DNA of 64,000 bases from Pseudomonas sp. PA15(2017) (GCF_001945395.1 NZ_MSXV01000050.1:1-64000), one strand, 5' to 3'. Counted from the first letter of the stretch, positions 53,198 through 61,748 are shown. Translations and numbers: made by a program. The notes: generated from the letters alone by a model not told the origin.

Positions 53198-54072
53198 GAA
53201 TACCCAACCTTTTTCATTTCATCAAAATAGCTATCATAAAAATCTTTGATTTGCGCTTGCTTTAAATAGGGTAAAAGACCTGAACCATAAGCAACACGAG
53301 CTTCTATTAGAGTCGGACCACGTTTCCCAATGCGCTGAACAAACTCCCTAGCACAAGTAATTAAAACTTGATTATGCACCATTGACCTTAATGAATAAAG
53401 AGCCATGTAGCAGTTGTGACGAACAACATCAGGTAGTTCAACATTCAGCGAGGAGCTTATTAAGAATTTATAGATTTCCATTTGTCTAGGTTCGGGCGCA
53501 TGACTAAACTCCTCAAGAAGACTTTCATTGAGAGAGGTTGCCTCGGAACGTTCAACAATTTCTTTAATATCCGTAAGCTTAATAAGCTCGATAGGATCTT
53601 TAGATAGGATTACATCCACACAAGTTCTGAAAATGTATACGCAATCTTCAACTCCCGCCTCGTACTCATCATCTTCGTGCTCTAAGTCTTTGCGAATATC
53701 GTAAGCACGAAGAATTCGTCGATATTCTGGACGAGAAAGAAGCCCCATGCGATAAGCTAGATCAATCATTCGCAGGGTTGAATAGTTTTCTATATTTTCC
53801 GCTGATGATATCGGTGGTAGTTTATGTTGTTTTGCAGCTTCAGCAGCGATATCGATACCCGCAAATAATATTTTCTCTCTAAGATCATGAATAGATGCGT
53901 TAAATAGTCTCTGGCAAGCACTACTAGGGTCAACATGCAGCAATTTTGTGACACGCTGGATAAGGTTTTTCGCTTGCCAATGTGGACGAATTTGTAACAG
54001 CAAAGCATTAACACCAGAAGCTTCGATGATTTCCATATTTGCACTTGGAATTAATTCTTGTCCGCTACTCAT
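53092..54072 (-). CDS. Uncharacterised cassette protein with HEPN-type motif, probably frameshifted
   Basis: As read, 326 residues, starting 17 bases after an attC-like site with GGGAG before the ATG at 54072. Residues about 60-155 are helical and contain IRKDLEHEDDEYE. R127-x4-H132 matches the R-x4-6-H motif of HEPN ribonucleases and toxins, with the usual acidic stretch and helix after it (GVEDCVYIFRTCVDVIL). The family is otherwise unrecognised. At codon 294 a run of five G seems to have lost one base. The following 32 residues look non-coding, while the true continuation lies in the next frame (52859-53197). AT-rich codon use indicates transfer. Confidence 0.7.
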   Translation of the reverse strand: MSSGQELIPSANMEIIEASGVNALLLQIRPHWQAKNLIQRVTKLLHVDPSSACQRLFNASIHDLREKILFAGIDIAAEAAKQHKLPPISSAENIENYSTLRMIDLAYRMGLLSRPEYRRILRAYDIRKDLEHEDDEYEAGVEDCVYIFRTCVDVILSKDPIELIKLTDIKEIVERSEATSLNESLLEEFSHAPEPRQMEIYKFLISSSLNVELPDVVRHNCYMALYSLRSMVHNQVLITCAREFVQRIGKRGPTLIEARVAYGSGLLPYLKQAQIKDFYDSYFDEMKKVGYSWGHIIPMESFYEILKKLVAWSFVQKSLWPNMWSG

Positions 54073-54088
54073 TTAGTACTCCCAAAGA

Positions 54089-54157
54089 ATCTAACGTGGG
54101 ACGCTAAGCACCGTTCGCGCGATTTTGGCGAGCGTGTGCTTCAGCGACTTGTTATCC
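54089..54157 (-). other. Integron attC-like recombination site (69 bases)
   Basis: On the minus strand: R'' side GGATAAC, then AAGTCGCTGAAGCAC, a variable centre, GTGCTTAGCGTCC and the R' box GTTAGAT. The arms CGCTGAAGCAC and GTGCTTAGCG pair over ten bases with a single unpaired G, the standard extrahelical base of attC sites. This is the most canonical of the three sites. It lies directly upstream of the HEPN-motif gene. Confidence 0.8.
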
Positions 54158-54158
54158 A

Positions 54159-54481
54159 TCAATACACTCCGCTCTGCGCAGCAGAGCTGTAAATGCAATG
54201 AAAGTTCGGGCGGGATAAAAATGAAAAATCACGTTGTAACGCAGTATAGAGACTCGGCGTGTGCATTAGCTTAGTTAAGCGCCGCCGAGTGTCCATACTG
54301 CGCAATAGCTGCTTTTTCGATTTTTCGCCAGCCTGAGTCCTTGGCATTTACGGCTCCTTGAACTCGGTCTATATATTGCGTGGATAACAGTGATTAAACA
54401 GAATGCTGCATTAACGCAATAGTAAAGCGTTCTGTATAAGCGCGCCCTACCCGTATTAGCAAAAATTAAAATCCATATCAA
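54159..54481 (-). other. Possible degenerate upstream cassette(s)
   Basis: AT-rich DNA with two weak overlapping open frames on the minus strand. A 62-codon frame (54159-54347) ends one base before the attC-like site. A 68-codon frame (54275-54481, TTG start) ends at TAA inside GCTTAAC, an R''-type heptamer. Stop codons beside or within R'' are typical of cassettes, but neither frame has clear coding character. Embedded inverted repeats are at 54240-54302 and 54171-54187, plus an imperfect one at 54398-54435. Confidence 0.3.
54240..54302. repeat. 20-base-arm inverted repeat at the edge of the cassette region
   Basis: Arms 54240-54259 and 54283-54302 (starting CGCAGTATAGAGACTCGGCG) pair with two mismatches around a 23-base loop that contains GTTAAGC. 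It is not a canonical attC (outer boxes do not fit) but could be a derived recombination site. Confidence 0.6.
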
Positions 54482-54646
54482 TCAGTAGTTTGCCGACCTA
54501 CAGCACCGCACCACCTGTATTCGCCTGAATCCCGCATTTCCACGGCCAGCACTGCCCTATAAAAATCAGCCCCATCGTGCAGTAGCAAAACGCCCTCTAC
54601 AGCATGCAAATACCGTAGAGGGCGCGCCTTTTACAGAACCAACCCG
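54482..54646. other. Right flank of the cassette region
   Basis: About 165 bases with no gene, in which base composition returns towards that of the chromosome. The only structure is the terminator at 54586-54624. No integrase gene and no attI-like sequence were recognised here. Confidence 0.5.
54586..54624 (-). terminator. Hairpin terminator after the MMPL gene
   Basis: Perfect 10-base arms CGCCCTCTAC and GTAGAGGGCG around a 14-base loop, followed on the minus strand by TTTTGC. It ends the envelope operon and starts 23 bases after the MMPL stop. Confidence 0.75.
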
Positions 54647-57025
54647 TCAGTGCGCCAGCAGCGAACCGCCCTTCTTGCCCGCCAGTTTCTCGGGTTTGAT
54701 CAGGTAATGGGCCAGGGCCGGCAACAGCCACAGTGCGCCGAACATGTTGACGATGAACATGAAGGTCAGCATCAGGCCCATGTCGGCCTGGAACTTGATC
54801 GCCGAGAACATCCAGGTGGCCACGCCGATGGCCAGGCACAGGCCGGTGAACAGCACGGCTTTACCGGTCGAGCGTAGGGTCTGGTAGTAGGCTTCCTGCA
54901 GCGGCAGGCCGGCGCGCAGGAAGGTTTCCAGGCGGCTGTAGATGTAGATGCCGTAGTCCACGCCGATGCCGACGCCCAGGGCGATCACCGGTAGGGTCGC
55001 GACCTTCACGCCGATGCCCAGGAAGGCCATCAGGGCATTGCCGAGGATCGAGGTGAGGATCAGCGGCAGCACGATGCAGATGGTCGCGGCGAAGGAGCGG
55101 AAGGTGATCATGCACATCGCGCCGACGCACAGGTACACCAGGATCAGGATCAGCAGTTCCGAGGTGCTGATCACTTCGTTGGTGGCCGCTTCGATACCGG
55201 CGTTACCGGCGGCCAGCAGGAACTCGACGTTGTCGGACTGATGCTCGGCGACGAAGCCCTCTACCGCATTCACCGCACGCTTGAGGGTTTCGGCCTTGTG
55301 GTCTTCGAGGAACACCAGCACCGGCGCCACCGAGCAGTCGGCGTTATAGAGGCCGTCGGCGCGGGCGATGGAGTTGTTGAGCACGTCAGGGTTGCGCGAC
55401 AGGGTTTCCCACTTCAGGTTGCCCTCGTTCATGCCCTTGATCACCTGGCGCGACACGCTGACCATGGAGATCGCCGATTGCACGCCCTGGGTGTTTTCCA
55501 TGGTCCACATCAGCTCGTCCATGGCCGCCATGGCCTCAAAGGTCGAGCAGCCTTCGGACGCGGTCTTGACCATCACCACCAGCACGTCGGAGCTGGTCGA
55601 GTAGTTGCGGATCACGAAGTCGTTGTCCAGGTTGTAGCGCGAATCCGGGCGCAGCTCAGGCGCGCCCTGGTCGAGGTCACCCACCTGCAGGTGCTGGTGC
55701 TGGTACCAGAAGCCGCCGACCGCGGCGATCAGCGCCAGGCTCACGGAAATCGGTGCTACGCGGCCACTGGCGAAGTTGGACAGGCGGCGCCAGAAAGGAT
55801 GCTCGCTCACCGCGTCGCGCTTGCTGCGCTCCACGGCCTTCCTGCTGATGCCGATATAGGAAATCGCCACCGGCAGCAGGATCAGGTTGGTGAACACGAT
55901 GACCGCCACACCGATGGAGGCGCCGATGGCCAGCTCGCGGATCACGCCGATATCGATCAGCAGCAGGGTGATGAAGCCCACGGCGTCGGCGAGGATGGCG
56001 ATCATGCCCGGCAGGAACAGCTGGCGGAAGGTCAGCCGCGCGGCGGTCAGCGAGTTGTCGCAGCCGCCGGACTGCAAGGCGATGCCGTTGATCTTCTGCA
56101 CGCCATGGGAAATACCGATGGCGAAGATCAAAAACGGCACCAGCATCGAGTACGGGTCGAGGCCGAAGCCCACCGTGTGCATAAGGCCCAGCTGCCAGCC
56201 CACCGCCACGAGGGTGGTGATCAGCACGGCGATGGTGCTGCGGATGCACCAGGTGAACCAGTACAGCAGCACGAAGGTGATCAGCAGTGCCACGCCGAAG
56301 AACAGCGCGACCATCACCAGGCCGTCGATCAGGTCACCAACCTTCTTGGCGAAACCGATGATGTGAACCTGTATGTCCGGGTTCTGCGCCTGGTACTTGT
56401 TGCGGATCTTCTCTTCGAGCTGGTGGGAGAACTGCTGGTAGTCGAGTTTGATCAGGCGGCCCTGGTCTTGCGGGTCCGGGTAGGACTCGAGCAGCGGCAC
56501 GTCGATGATGCTGGACTTGAAGTTGTTGGCCACCAGGCGGCCGATCTGCCCGGACTTGAGCACGTTGCCACGCAGCTCTTCGAGGCTCTGCGCGCTGCCG
56601 TCGTAGGTTTGCGGAATCACCTCGCCACCGGCGAAGCCTTCCTCGGTCACCTCGGTCCAGCGCACGCTGGGGCTCCACAGCGACTTCAGTCCGGAACGGT
56701 CGACGCCGGGGATGTAGAACACCTCGTCGTGGATCTGCCGCAGGGTTTCCATGTAGGACTGGCTGAAGATGTCGCCGTCCTTGGCCTCCACGGAAATACG
56801 CACGGTATTGCCGAGGTTCGCCAGGTCGTTGCGGTGCTCCATCATGTTCTGGATGAACGGATGGCTCAGCGGGATCATCTTCTCGAAGCTGGTCGAGGGG
56901 CGCACCTGGGTGGCCTGGAAGAACAGGAAGAGGCTGACCAGCAGGCAGATCAGGATCACTGCCGGTCGGTTGTTGAAGATCAGGCGCTCCAGCAGGCTGG
57001 CCTTGTCTTGATCAAGGTTACTCAT
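54647..57025 (-). CDS. MMPL/RND family transporter
   Basis: A 792-residue inner-membrane pump of the RND superfamily, MMPL branch. A first membrane span (VILICLLVSLFLFFQATQV) is followed by a large periplasmic loop, five clustered spans at about 230-400, a second periplasmic loop at about 440-610 and a second cluster at about 620-780. Such proteins move lipids or other hydrophobic molecules. The gene is the last of a DUF1302-DUF1329-Ycf48-MMPL set, so the pump probably works with those exported proteins. No substrate can be named. Confidence 0.9.
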   Translation of the reverse strand: MSNLDQDKASLLERLIFNNRPAVILICLLVSLFLFFQATQVRPSTSFEKMIPLSHPFIQNMMEHRNDLANLGNTVRISVEAKDGDIFSQSYMETLRQIHDEVFYIPGVDRSGLKSLWSPSVRWTEVTEEGFAGGEVIPQTYDGSAQSLEELRGNVLKSGQIGRLVANNFKSSIIDVPLLESYPDPQDQGRLIKLDYQQFSHQLEEKIRNKYQAQNPDIQVHIIGFAKKVGDLIDGLVMVALFFGVALLITFVLLYWFTWCIRSTIAVLITTLVAVGWQLGLMHTVGFGLDPYSMLVPFLIFAIGISHGVQKINGIALQSGGCDNSLTAARLTFRQLFLPGMIAILADAVGFITLLLIDIGVIRELAIGASIGVAVIVFTNLILLPVAISYIGISRKAVERSKRDAVSEHPFWRRLSNFASGRVAPISVSLALIAAVGGFWYQHQHLQVGDLDQGAPELRPDSRYNLDNDFVIRNYSTSSDVLVVMVKTASEGCSTFEAMAAMDELMWTMENTQGVQSAISMVSVSRQVIKGMNEGNLKWETLSRNPDVLNNSIARADGLYNADCSVAPVLVFLEDHKAETLKRAVNAVEGFVAEHQSDNVEFLLAAGNAGIEAATNEVISTSELLILILVYLCVGAMCMITFRSFAATICIVLPLILTSILGNALMAFLGIGVKVATLPVIALGVGIGVDYGIYIYSRLETFLRAGLPLQEAYYQTLRSTGKAVLFTGLCLAIGVATWMFSAIKFQADMGLMLTFMFIVNMFGALWLLPALAHYLIKPEKLAGKKGGSLLAH

Positions 57026-57044
57026 CGAACACTACCCCAGCTTG

Positions 57045-58088
57045 TTATTGTTGGCCTGGATTGGCACCGGTCTCGGTGGTCAGGCGTACGCCGCCCTGCC
57101 CGACCAGCACCAATTTGCCGTCTGCACCCGCGGTGACGCCCGCCAGGGATACGCGATCCGGGCGGTTGAACACGCTGAAGCTGTTGCCGTGATCGGTACT
57201 GCGCAGCACGCTGCCGCCGTGACCGACCACCACGATGCTGCCGTCGCCGAGCGTGGCCGCACTGGCCAGGCCGAACTCCAGGTCACCGCCGCTGGCGGTG
57301 TCGAGCGCGACCTGCTGCCAGGTTTCGCCCGCGTCGGTGGAATGGAACAGGTGGCCGCGCAGGCCGAAGACCAGCAGGCCATTGGCTTCGCCGCTGGGGA
57401 TCACGCCGAACAGCGAGCCCTGATAGGGGCTTTCCAGGGTTTCCCAGCTTTGCCCTTCATCGGTGGAACGGAACAGAGCGCCCGCCTCGCCAACGATGAA
57501 CAGGCCGGCGCCCGGCACATCGGCGATGGCGTTGAGGTGATAGGTGTCTTCGTTATCGAGGCGGTCGCTGACGTCGTCCCAGGTGGCGCCGCCATCGCTG
57601 GTCTCCAGCAATGCACCATAGGCGCCGATGGCGAAACCGTGCTGGGCGTCCTTGAACCACAGGTCGAGCAGCGGTGCTTCGCGCTGCAGGTCTTCGAACT
57701 GCTTGGTCCAGGTCGCACCGCCGTCGCTGCTCGCCAGGATCAGCGCGTCGTGGCCGACCGCCCAGCCACGCTGGTCGTCGACGAAAAACACCGCGGTGAG
57801 CATCTGCCGGGTCGGCACCTTGGCCTGGGTCCAGTTGGCGCCGTCATCGTCGGAGTACAGCACGTGACCGCGCTCGCCGACCGCCACCAGGCGTTTGCCG
57901 GCATGGGCGACGTCGAGCAGCAGGCTGGAGACGGCGCGGGTCGACGGCACCGAGAAGGTCGACGCATCGGCGGCCTGGGCCTGGACGAGCGGCGCGCCGG
58001 CCATCAGCAGCGAACACAACGCCAGTGCCTGCAGCACGGGCCGGGTGACTTTACCGCTTCGGGTGCGCCGCACGATGGGCTCACTCAT
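57045..58088 (-). CDS. Ycf48/BNR-repeat exported protein
   Basis: A 347-residue exported protein with a long basic signal peptide (residues 1-38, ending VQAQA). The mature part is a beta-propeller built of repeats of the type SDDGANWTQ, SSDGGATWTKQ, TSDGGATWDDV and STDAGETWQ, as in Ycf48/BNR proteins. Ycf48 itself assists photosystem II assembly in cyanobacteria. In this non-photosynthetic context it is probably a scaffold for the adjacent transporter. The start at 58088 is the third codon of a slightly longer frame. It precedes the MMPL gene by 19 bases. Confidence 0.88.
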   Translation of the reverse strand: MSEPIVRRTRSGKVTRPVLQALALCSLLMAGAPLVQAQAADASTFSVPSTRAVSSLLLDVAHAGKRLVAVGERGHVLYSDDDGANWTQAKVPTRQMLTAVFFVDDQRGWAVGHDALILASSDGGATWTKQFEDLQREAPLLDLWFKDAQHGFAIGAYGALLETSDGGATWDDVSDRLDNEDTYHLNAIADVPGAGLFIVGEAGALFRSTDEGQSWETLESPYQGSLFGVIPSGEANGLLVFGLRGHLFHSTDAGETWQQVALDTASGGDLEFGLASAATLGDGSIVVVGHGGSVLRSTDHGNSFSVFNRPDRVSLAGVTAGADGKLVLVGQGGVRLTTETGANPGQQ

Positions 58089-58251
58089 ACACAACTCCCC
58101 CTTTGTTCTTGTTATTCCGGCGCCTGCGCGGCGCCGCCTATGCTATCGGCCTTTGCAAGACATGGTAGCCACCACGTTCTGCTGTTTTGTAAGAAAAAGC
58201 CCGTGTTATCGACCGCGCGAATGCCAGCCGCTCAACTCGTGCGCCGCCGCC

Positions 58252-59613
58252 TCAGCGAGTACCGCGACGACGCAGCGCCGCCGGTGTGAAATAACCGTCA
58301 TTGGCAGTCGGCTGGCTGAAGTCGATGGTGTTGGCTTCCTCGTTGTCCAGGTTCTGCACGTGGTAGCGACGGGCCTGCAGGTCGTGGAACACGTCCAGCG
58401 CGGACCAGGTGGTCGGCAGTTCGTAGTAGTTCTTCAGGTACGCCATGGACACGCGCCACAGCTCGCCGCGGCCATCGTACTGATCGACCACCGCGGCCTG
58501 CCAGCTGTCTTCGTCCAGGTACAGGGTGCGCTTGGAATAGATGTGCCGCTCACCGGTCTTGAGCGTGCCCTCCACCACCCACACGCGGTGCAACTCGTAA
58601 CGGGTATAGGCCGGGTTGAGGTGGCCGACCTGCAGCAGGTCCTTGTACTTCACCTGCGGGCTGGTGAGTGCGTAGCTGTTGTAGGGAATGTAGATTTCCC
58701 GTTTGCCCAGCAGCTTCCAGTCGTAACGGTCCGGCGCGCCGTTGAACATATCGGTATCGTCAGCGGTACGCAGGCCATCGGCTGCGGAGATCGGCGTGTC
58801 GTAGGCCAGATTCGGCGCGCGACGGACGCGGCGCTGACCGGCGTTGTAGCCCCAGGCCTGGCGGGGCTCCTTGACCTGATCCAGCGTCTCGTGAACCAGC
58901 ACCGCGCCACCGGCCAGGCGCGCGGGGCTGCGGGTGAACGACAGGTAGTAGAACAGGATGTTGCTGAGGTCGGCGTAACTGCCTTTCGGGTCGTAGAACT
59001 TGAACAGCGCTTCCTGCTGCGAGGTGACCAGCGAATAGGAGCCGTTGCGCTGCACCGCCACTTCCGAGGCGCGGCGAACCACGTAGGTGCCGCGATAACG
59101 GGCGATGTGGTTCCACAAGGCCTCGACGCCATTCTGCGGAATCGGGAACGGGATGCCACCGAAGGCATCGGCAAAACCGTTGCCGCCGTCGAGCAGCTTG
59201 GCACTGACGGCGTTCCTGGCCGTATTGTCATACACCCACTGCGGCGCCGAGCCCGAGCGACGGCTGGGGTAGACCGGCATCTGGAAGGTGTCCGGGTAGG
59301 CCTCGAACAAGGCGACCTGCCCCGGCGTCAGTTGATTGCGATACTGGGCCAGGTTGGCGCGGGTGATGGTGAACAGCGGCTTGTCGGCGGCGAACGGGTC
59401 GACATGGTGCTTGCCCGAGCCCTGGTAGCCAGCCGGCGGCTGGGTGATGCCGCCCGTCCACGCGGGAATGGTGCCTGCGGCGTTGCCGGCCTTTTCGGCG
59501 CCCAGCGGCGTGAGGCTCGCCCCCAGTTTGGCGGCGTCCTGCGGCGAGACCGCGGCCATGCTGTTGCCGGCCAGCAGCACCAGCGCGACGGCGACACCCT
59601 TGATGTTCAGCAT
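58252..59613 (-). CDS. DUF1329 family exported protein
   Basis: A 453-residue protein with a signal peptide (residues 1-20, NSMAAVSP) and the DUF1329 family body: GTIPAWTGGITQPPAGY, then YRGTYVVRRASEVAVQRNG, RRAPNLAYDTP and YDGRGELWRVSMAYLKNYY. Probably periplasmic or attached to the outer membrane. The fold is thought to bind lipid-like ligands, but no function is established. It starts 15 bases after the DUF1302 gene and is almost always next to one. A 163-base gap separates it from the Ycf48-like gene. Confidence 0.9.
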   Translation of the reverse strand: MLNIKGVAVALVLLAGNSMAAVSPQDAAKLGASLTPLGAEKAGNAAGTIPAWTGGITQPPAGYQGSGKHHVDPFAADKPLFTITRANLAQYRNQLTPGQVALFEAYPDTFQMPVYPSRRSGSAPQWVYDNTARNAVSAKLLDGGNGFADAFGGIPFPIPQNGVEALWNHIARYRGTYVVRRASEVAVQRNGSYSLVTSQQEALFKFYDPKGSYADLSNILFYYLSFTRSPARLAGGAVLVHETLDQVKEPRQAWGYNAGQRRVRRAPNLAYDTPISAADGLRTADDTDMFNGAPDRYDWKLLGKREIYIPYNSYALTSPQVKYKDLLQVGHLNPAYTRYELHRVWVVEGTLKTGERHIYSKRTLYLDEDSWQAAVVDQYDGRGELWRVSMAYLKNYYELPTTWSALDVFHDLQARRYHVQNLDNEEANTIDFSQPTANDGYFTPAALRRRGTR

Positions 59614-59628
59614 GCTGTATCCCCGTGA

Positions 59629-61602
59629 TCAGAAGGAGTATTTGACGTTGAAGCCGATGTTGTCGCGGTCGCGCACGGCATTGTTGTTGCCACCACCGGA
59701 AAACTCGGTGTACTGCAGCTCGGCTTCCAGGCTGTTCATGTACGCCGCCTTGATGCCGAGGGTATAGGCCTTGCGGCCCTCGATGAAATTGCCGGTCTGG
59801 TAGGAGTTACCCTCGAAATCATCCTTGTAGACGACGAAGGGCGACAGGTTCACCCCGGCCAACACATCATTCCTGGTGCCGGACAGCAACAGGGTGTAGC
59901 CATAGGCATTCTTGTTGGCCTGGTAGCTGCGCCCGTAACCGAAGGTGTAGGAAGAGTCGCCCCGCCCGGCGTAATAGCGGGTCGAGCCATCGAACGCGGT
60001 GTATTTCAGGTCGCTACCGCGCAAATGCTCGGACGCCAGCTCGGCCACCCCGGTCAGCGCGTCGAAGCCCAGCGACGGGCCGAAATTGTAGAGGGTGCCG
60101 AGCGAAGCGTTGTAGGCCTCGACCCGTTCGTAGTTATGGATTGCATCACCCATCTGCAGCGCCTGGCCACCAATGTTGCCCTGTTGCCCCTGCACCAGCC
60201 GCGATCCCTGCTGCAGCAGATCGCCAAGCAGGTCGTTGGTCGCAGCGATGGCGATCGGCAGGTTCGGGCGGTAGGCCAGTTCACCGAATACCGAGGCATC
60301 GCCCAGGGTGGTGTTGAAGCTGAAGCCGTACATGCGGATGTTCTCGACATACTCGCGGTGCGCATTGACCTGGCTGGCGGCATCGACGGTGGCGGCGCCG
60401 TTGACCAGCCCCAGAAGCGTCTGCGCCTGGGCGCTACCGGCGCCTGCAGCGCTGAGCAGCGCGGCGTAGTTGGGAATGCTGCCACCGCTGGCCGTACTGG
60501 TGATGGCATCCAGATCCAGCCCGGAGAACCCATCGAGGTCGGCGTAAAGCGTCGGTTCCTTGGCGTGGTAGTTGACGAAGTAGAAGCCGAACTCGGTCGA
60601 GTTCAGCTGTTCGGCAATATAGCGAAAGGCAACGCCGAACTGACCATCATCCTTGGCTTCGATATCCGAGCCGATGGAGGCGACCTTGAAGTAGCCATTG
60701 CTATCGAGATAGTCCGTGCCCTGCAGCCCGCCAACGCCAAGGGCCGTCAAGGCGGCGTAGTTGCTGCGAAAGGCAGCGCTGCCCAGCGCTGCATTGCGGG
60801 CGTAGGCGGTATTGCCACCTTCGGCGAACAGATCGGTCTCGGAGAAATAGCTGCCCACCGGATCGATGGCGGTTTCCTTCCATTTGAACTGGTAGAAGGT
60901 TTCCATCGACAGGTTGTCGGTCAGGCCGATATTGAAGCTGACCGCCTCGACGGGGATCAGCACTTCCTTGAGCTCCGCACCCGGCAGACGGAAGCGCGCG
61001 CCGTCCACGGGGTTGCTGGTATTCACGCCACCGCGGTAGAACAGGCCCTCGCCCCAATTGAACACCTGGCGGCCCAGGCGTGCAGTGACCGGGCGCTCGG
61101 CGACGCCCCAGTTGCCATAGAGGTAGGCGTCGAGAATCTGTGCATCGCGGCCGGCGCTGTGCCGGGTATCACGGGTGAACCGATCATCGTTGGGGGTATT
61201 CTGGCTTGGCTGGGCGGCCCGATCGCCACCGTAGAAGTCGTTGCGCTTGTCCATGATCTGCGTGTCGTAGAACGCGGTGCCGCGCACGAACAGGCCGTAG
61301 TTCTGGTAGTTCATCTCGAGATCCGAGGTGATCTTGAACACTTCGGAGGCCAGCCCGGTGTCGAAATTGCGATTGCCGTCATTGACGTTGACGTCGTTGT
61401 TACCACGGCTCTGCCCCTGCACACGCCACAGTTGCCCATAGGACAGCGTGGTGTCCAGCGAGCCGCTGACCTCGTTATCGGCGAAGCTGAACTCCACCGC
61501 CTGCGCAGGCGCGGCAACCAGCAGCGGCAGCACGCCGGCCAGGGCAAAACCGGCTTTGGCCGGCACCAGACGCGGGGCCCGCACAAGGGACTTGATACGC
61601 AT
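59629..61602 (-). CDS. DUF1302 family outer-membrane protein
   Basis: A 657-residue protein with a signal peptide (residues 1-35, ending APAQAVEF) and many alternating beta strands, ending in GFNVKYSF. A terminal Phe is the usual signal for BAM-mediated insertion into the outer membrane, so it is probably a beta-barrel porin-like protein. First gene of the DUF1302-DUF1329-Ycf48-MMPL set. The ATG at 61602 begins the signal peptide, and an in-frame start ten codons upstream is less likely. Substrate unknown. Confidence 0.9.
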   Translation of the reverse strand: MRIKSLVRAPRLVPAKAGFALAGVLPLLVAAPAQAVEFSFADNEVSGSLDTTLSYGQLWRVQGQSRGNNDVNVNDGNRNFDTGLASEVFKITSDLEMNYQNYGLFVRGTAFYDTQIMDKRNDFYGGDRAAQPSQNTPNDDRFTRDTRHSAGRDAQILDAYLYGNWGVAERPVTARLGRQVFNWGEGLFYRGGVNTSNPVDGARFRLPGAELKEVLIPVEAVSFNIGLTDNLSMETFYQFKWKETAIDPVGSYFSETDLFAEGGNTAYARNAALGSAAFRSNYAALTALGVGGLQGTDYLDSNGYFKVASIGSDIEAKDDGQFGVAFRYIAEQLNSTEFGFYFVNYHAKEPTLYADLDGFSGLDLDAITSTASGGSIPNYAALLSAAGAGSAQAQTLLGLVNGAATVDAASQVNAHREYVENIRMYGFSFNTTLGDASVFGELAYRPNLPIAIAATNDLLGDLLQQGSRLVQGQQGNIGGQALQMGDAIHNYERVEAYNASLGTLYNFGPSLGFDALTGVAELASEHLRGSDLKYTAFDGSTRYYAGRGDSSYTFGYGRSYQANKNAYGYTLLLSGTRNDVLAGVNLSPFVVYKDDFEGNSYQTGNFIEGRKAYTLGIKAAYMNSLEAELQYTEFSGGGNNNAVRDRDNIGFNVKYSF

Positions 61603-61695
61603 TGAATCTCTACTCCGCAGACAGACAGTCATTATTCTTGCAGCTCATTTTCCGATGAGCCTGGCGAACCCCTGGCAAGGTGTCCGTCGATAACC

Positions 61696-61748
61696 TTGAA
61701 CTGGCTGGCGTGACTGCGTCATGCAGTGCAACCTTGGTGCCAGTTCAA
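61696..61748. promoter_or_regulatory. Spaced inverted repeat upstream of the DUF1302 operon
   Basis: Perfect 10-base arms TTGAACTGGC and GCCAGTTCAA separated by 33 bases, centred about 120 bases upstream of the DUF1302 start. The arms and spacing would suit two half-sites of a dimeric regulator. Its identity is unknown. Confidence 0.45.

Noticed and set aside
53170..53200. Programmed -1 ribosomal frameshift in the HEPN-motif gene
   Set aside because: The codons TGG GGG would slip to ATG GGG, leaving a mismatch in the P site, and there is no downstream stem or upstream Shine-Dalgarno-like stimulator evident. A base deletion is simpler.
54482..54646. Integron integrase or attI site next to the cassette region
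   Set aside because: The remaining sequence before the MMPL gene is too short for intI and contains only a terminator. No tyrosine-recombinase motifs were found in any frame of the accessory region.
55241..57136. A 631-codon plus-strand open frame opposite the MMPL gene
   Set aside because: Antisense to a clear RND/MMPL transporter, with no domain signatures and biased His/Gln/Val composition.
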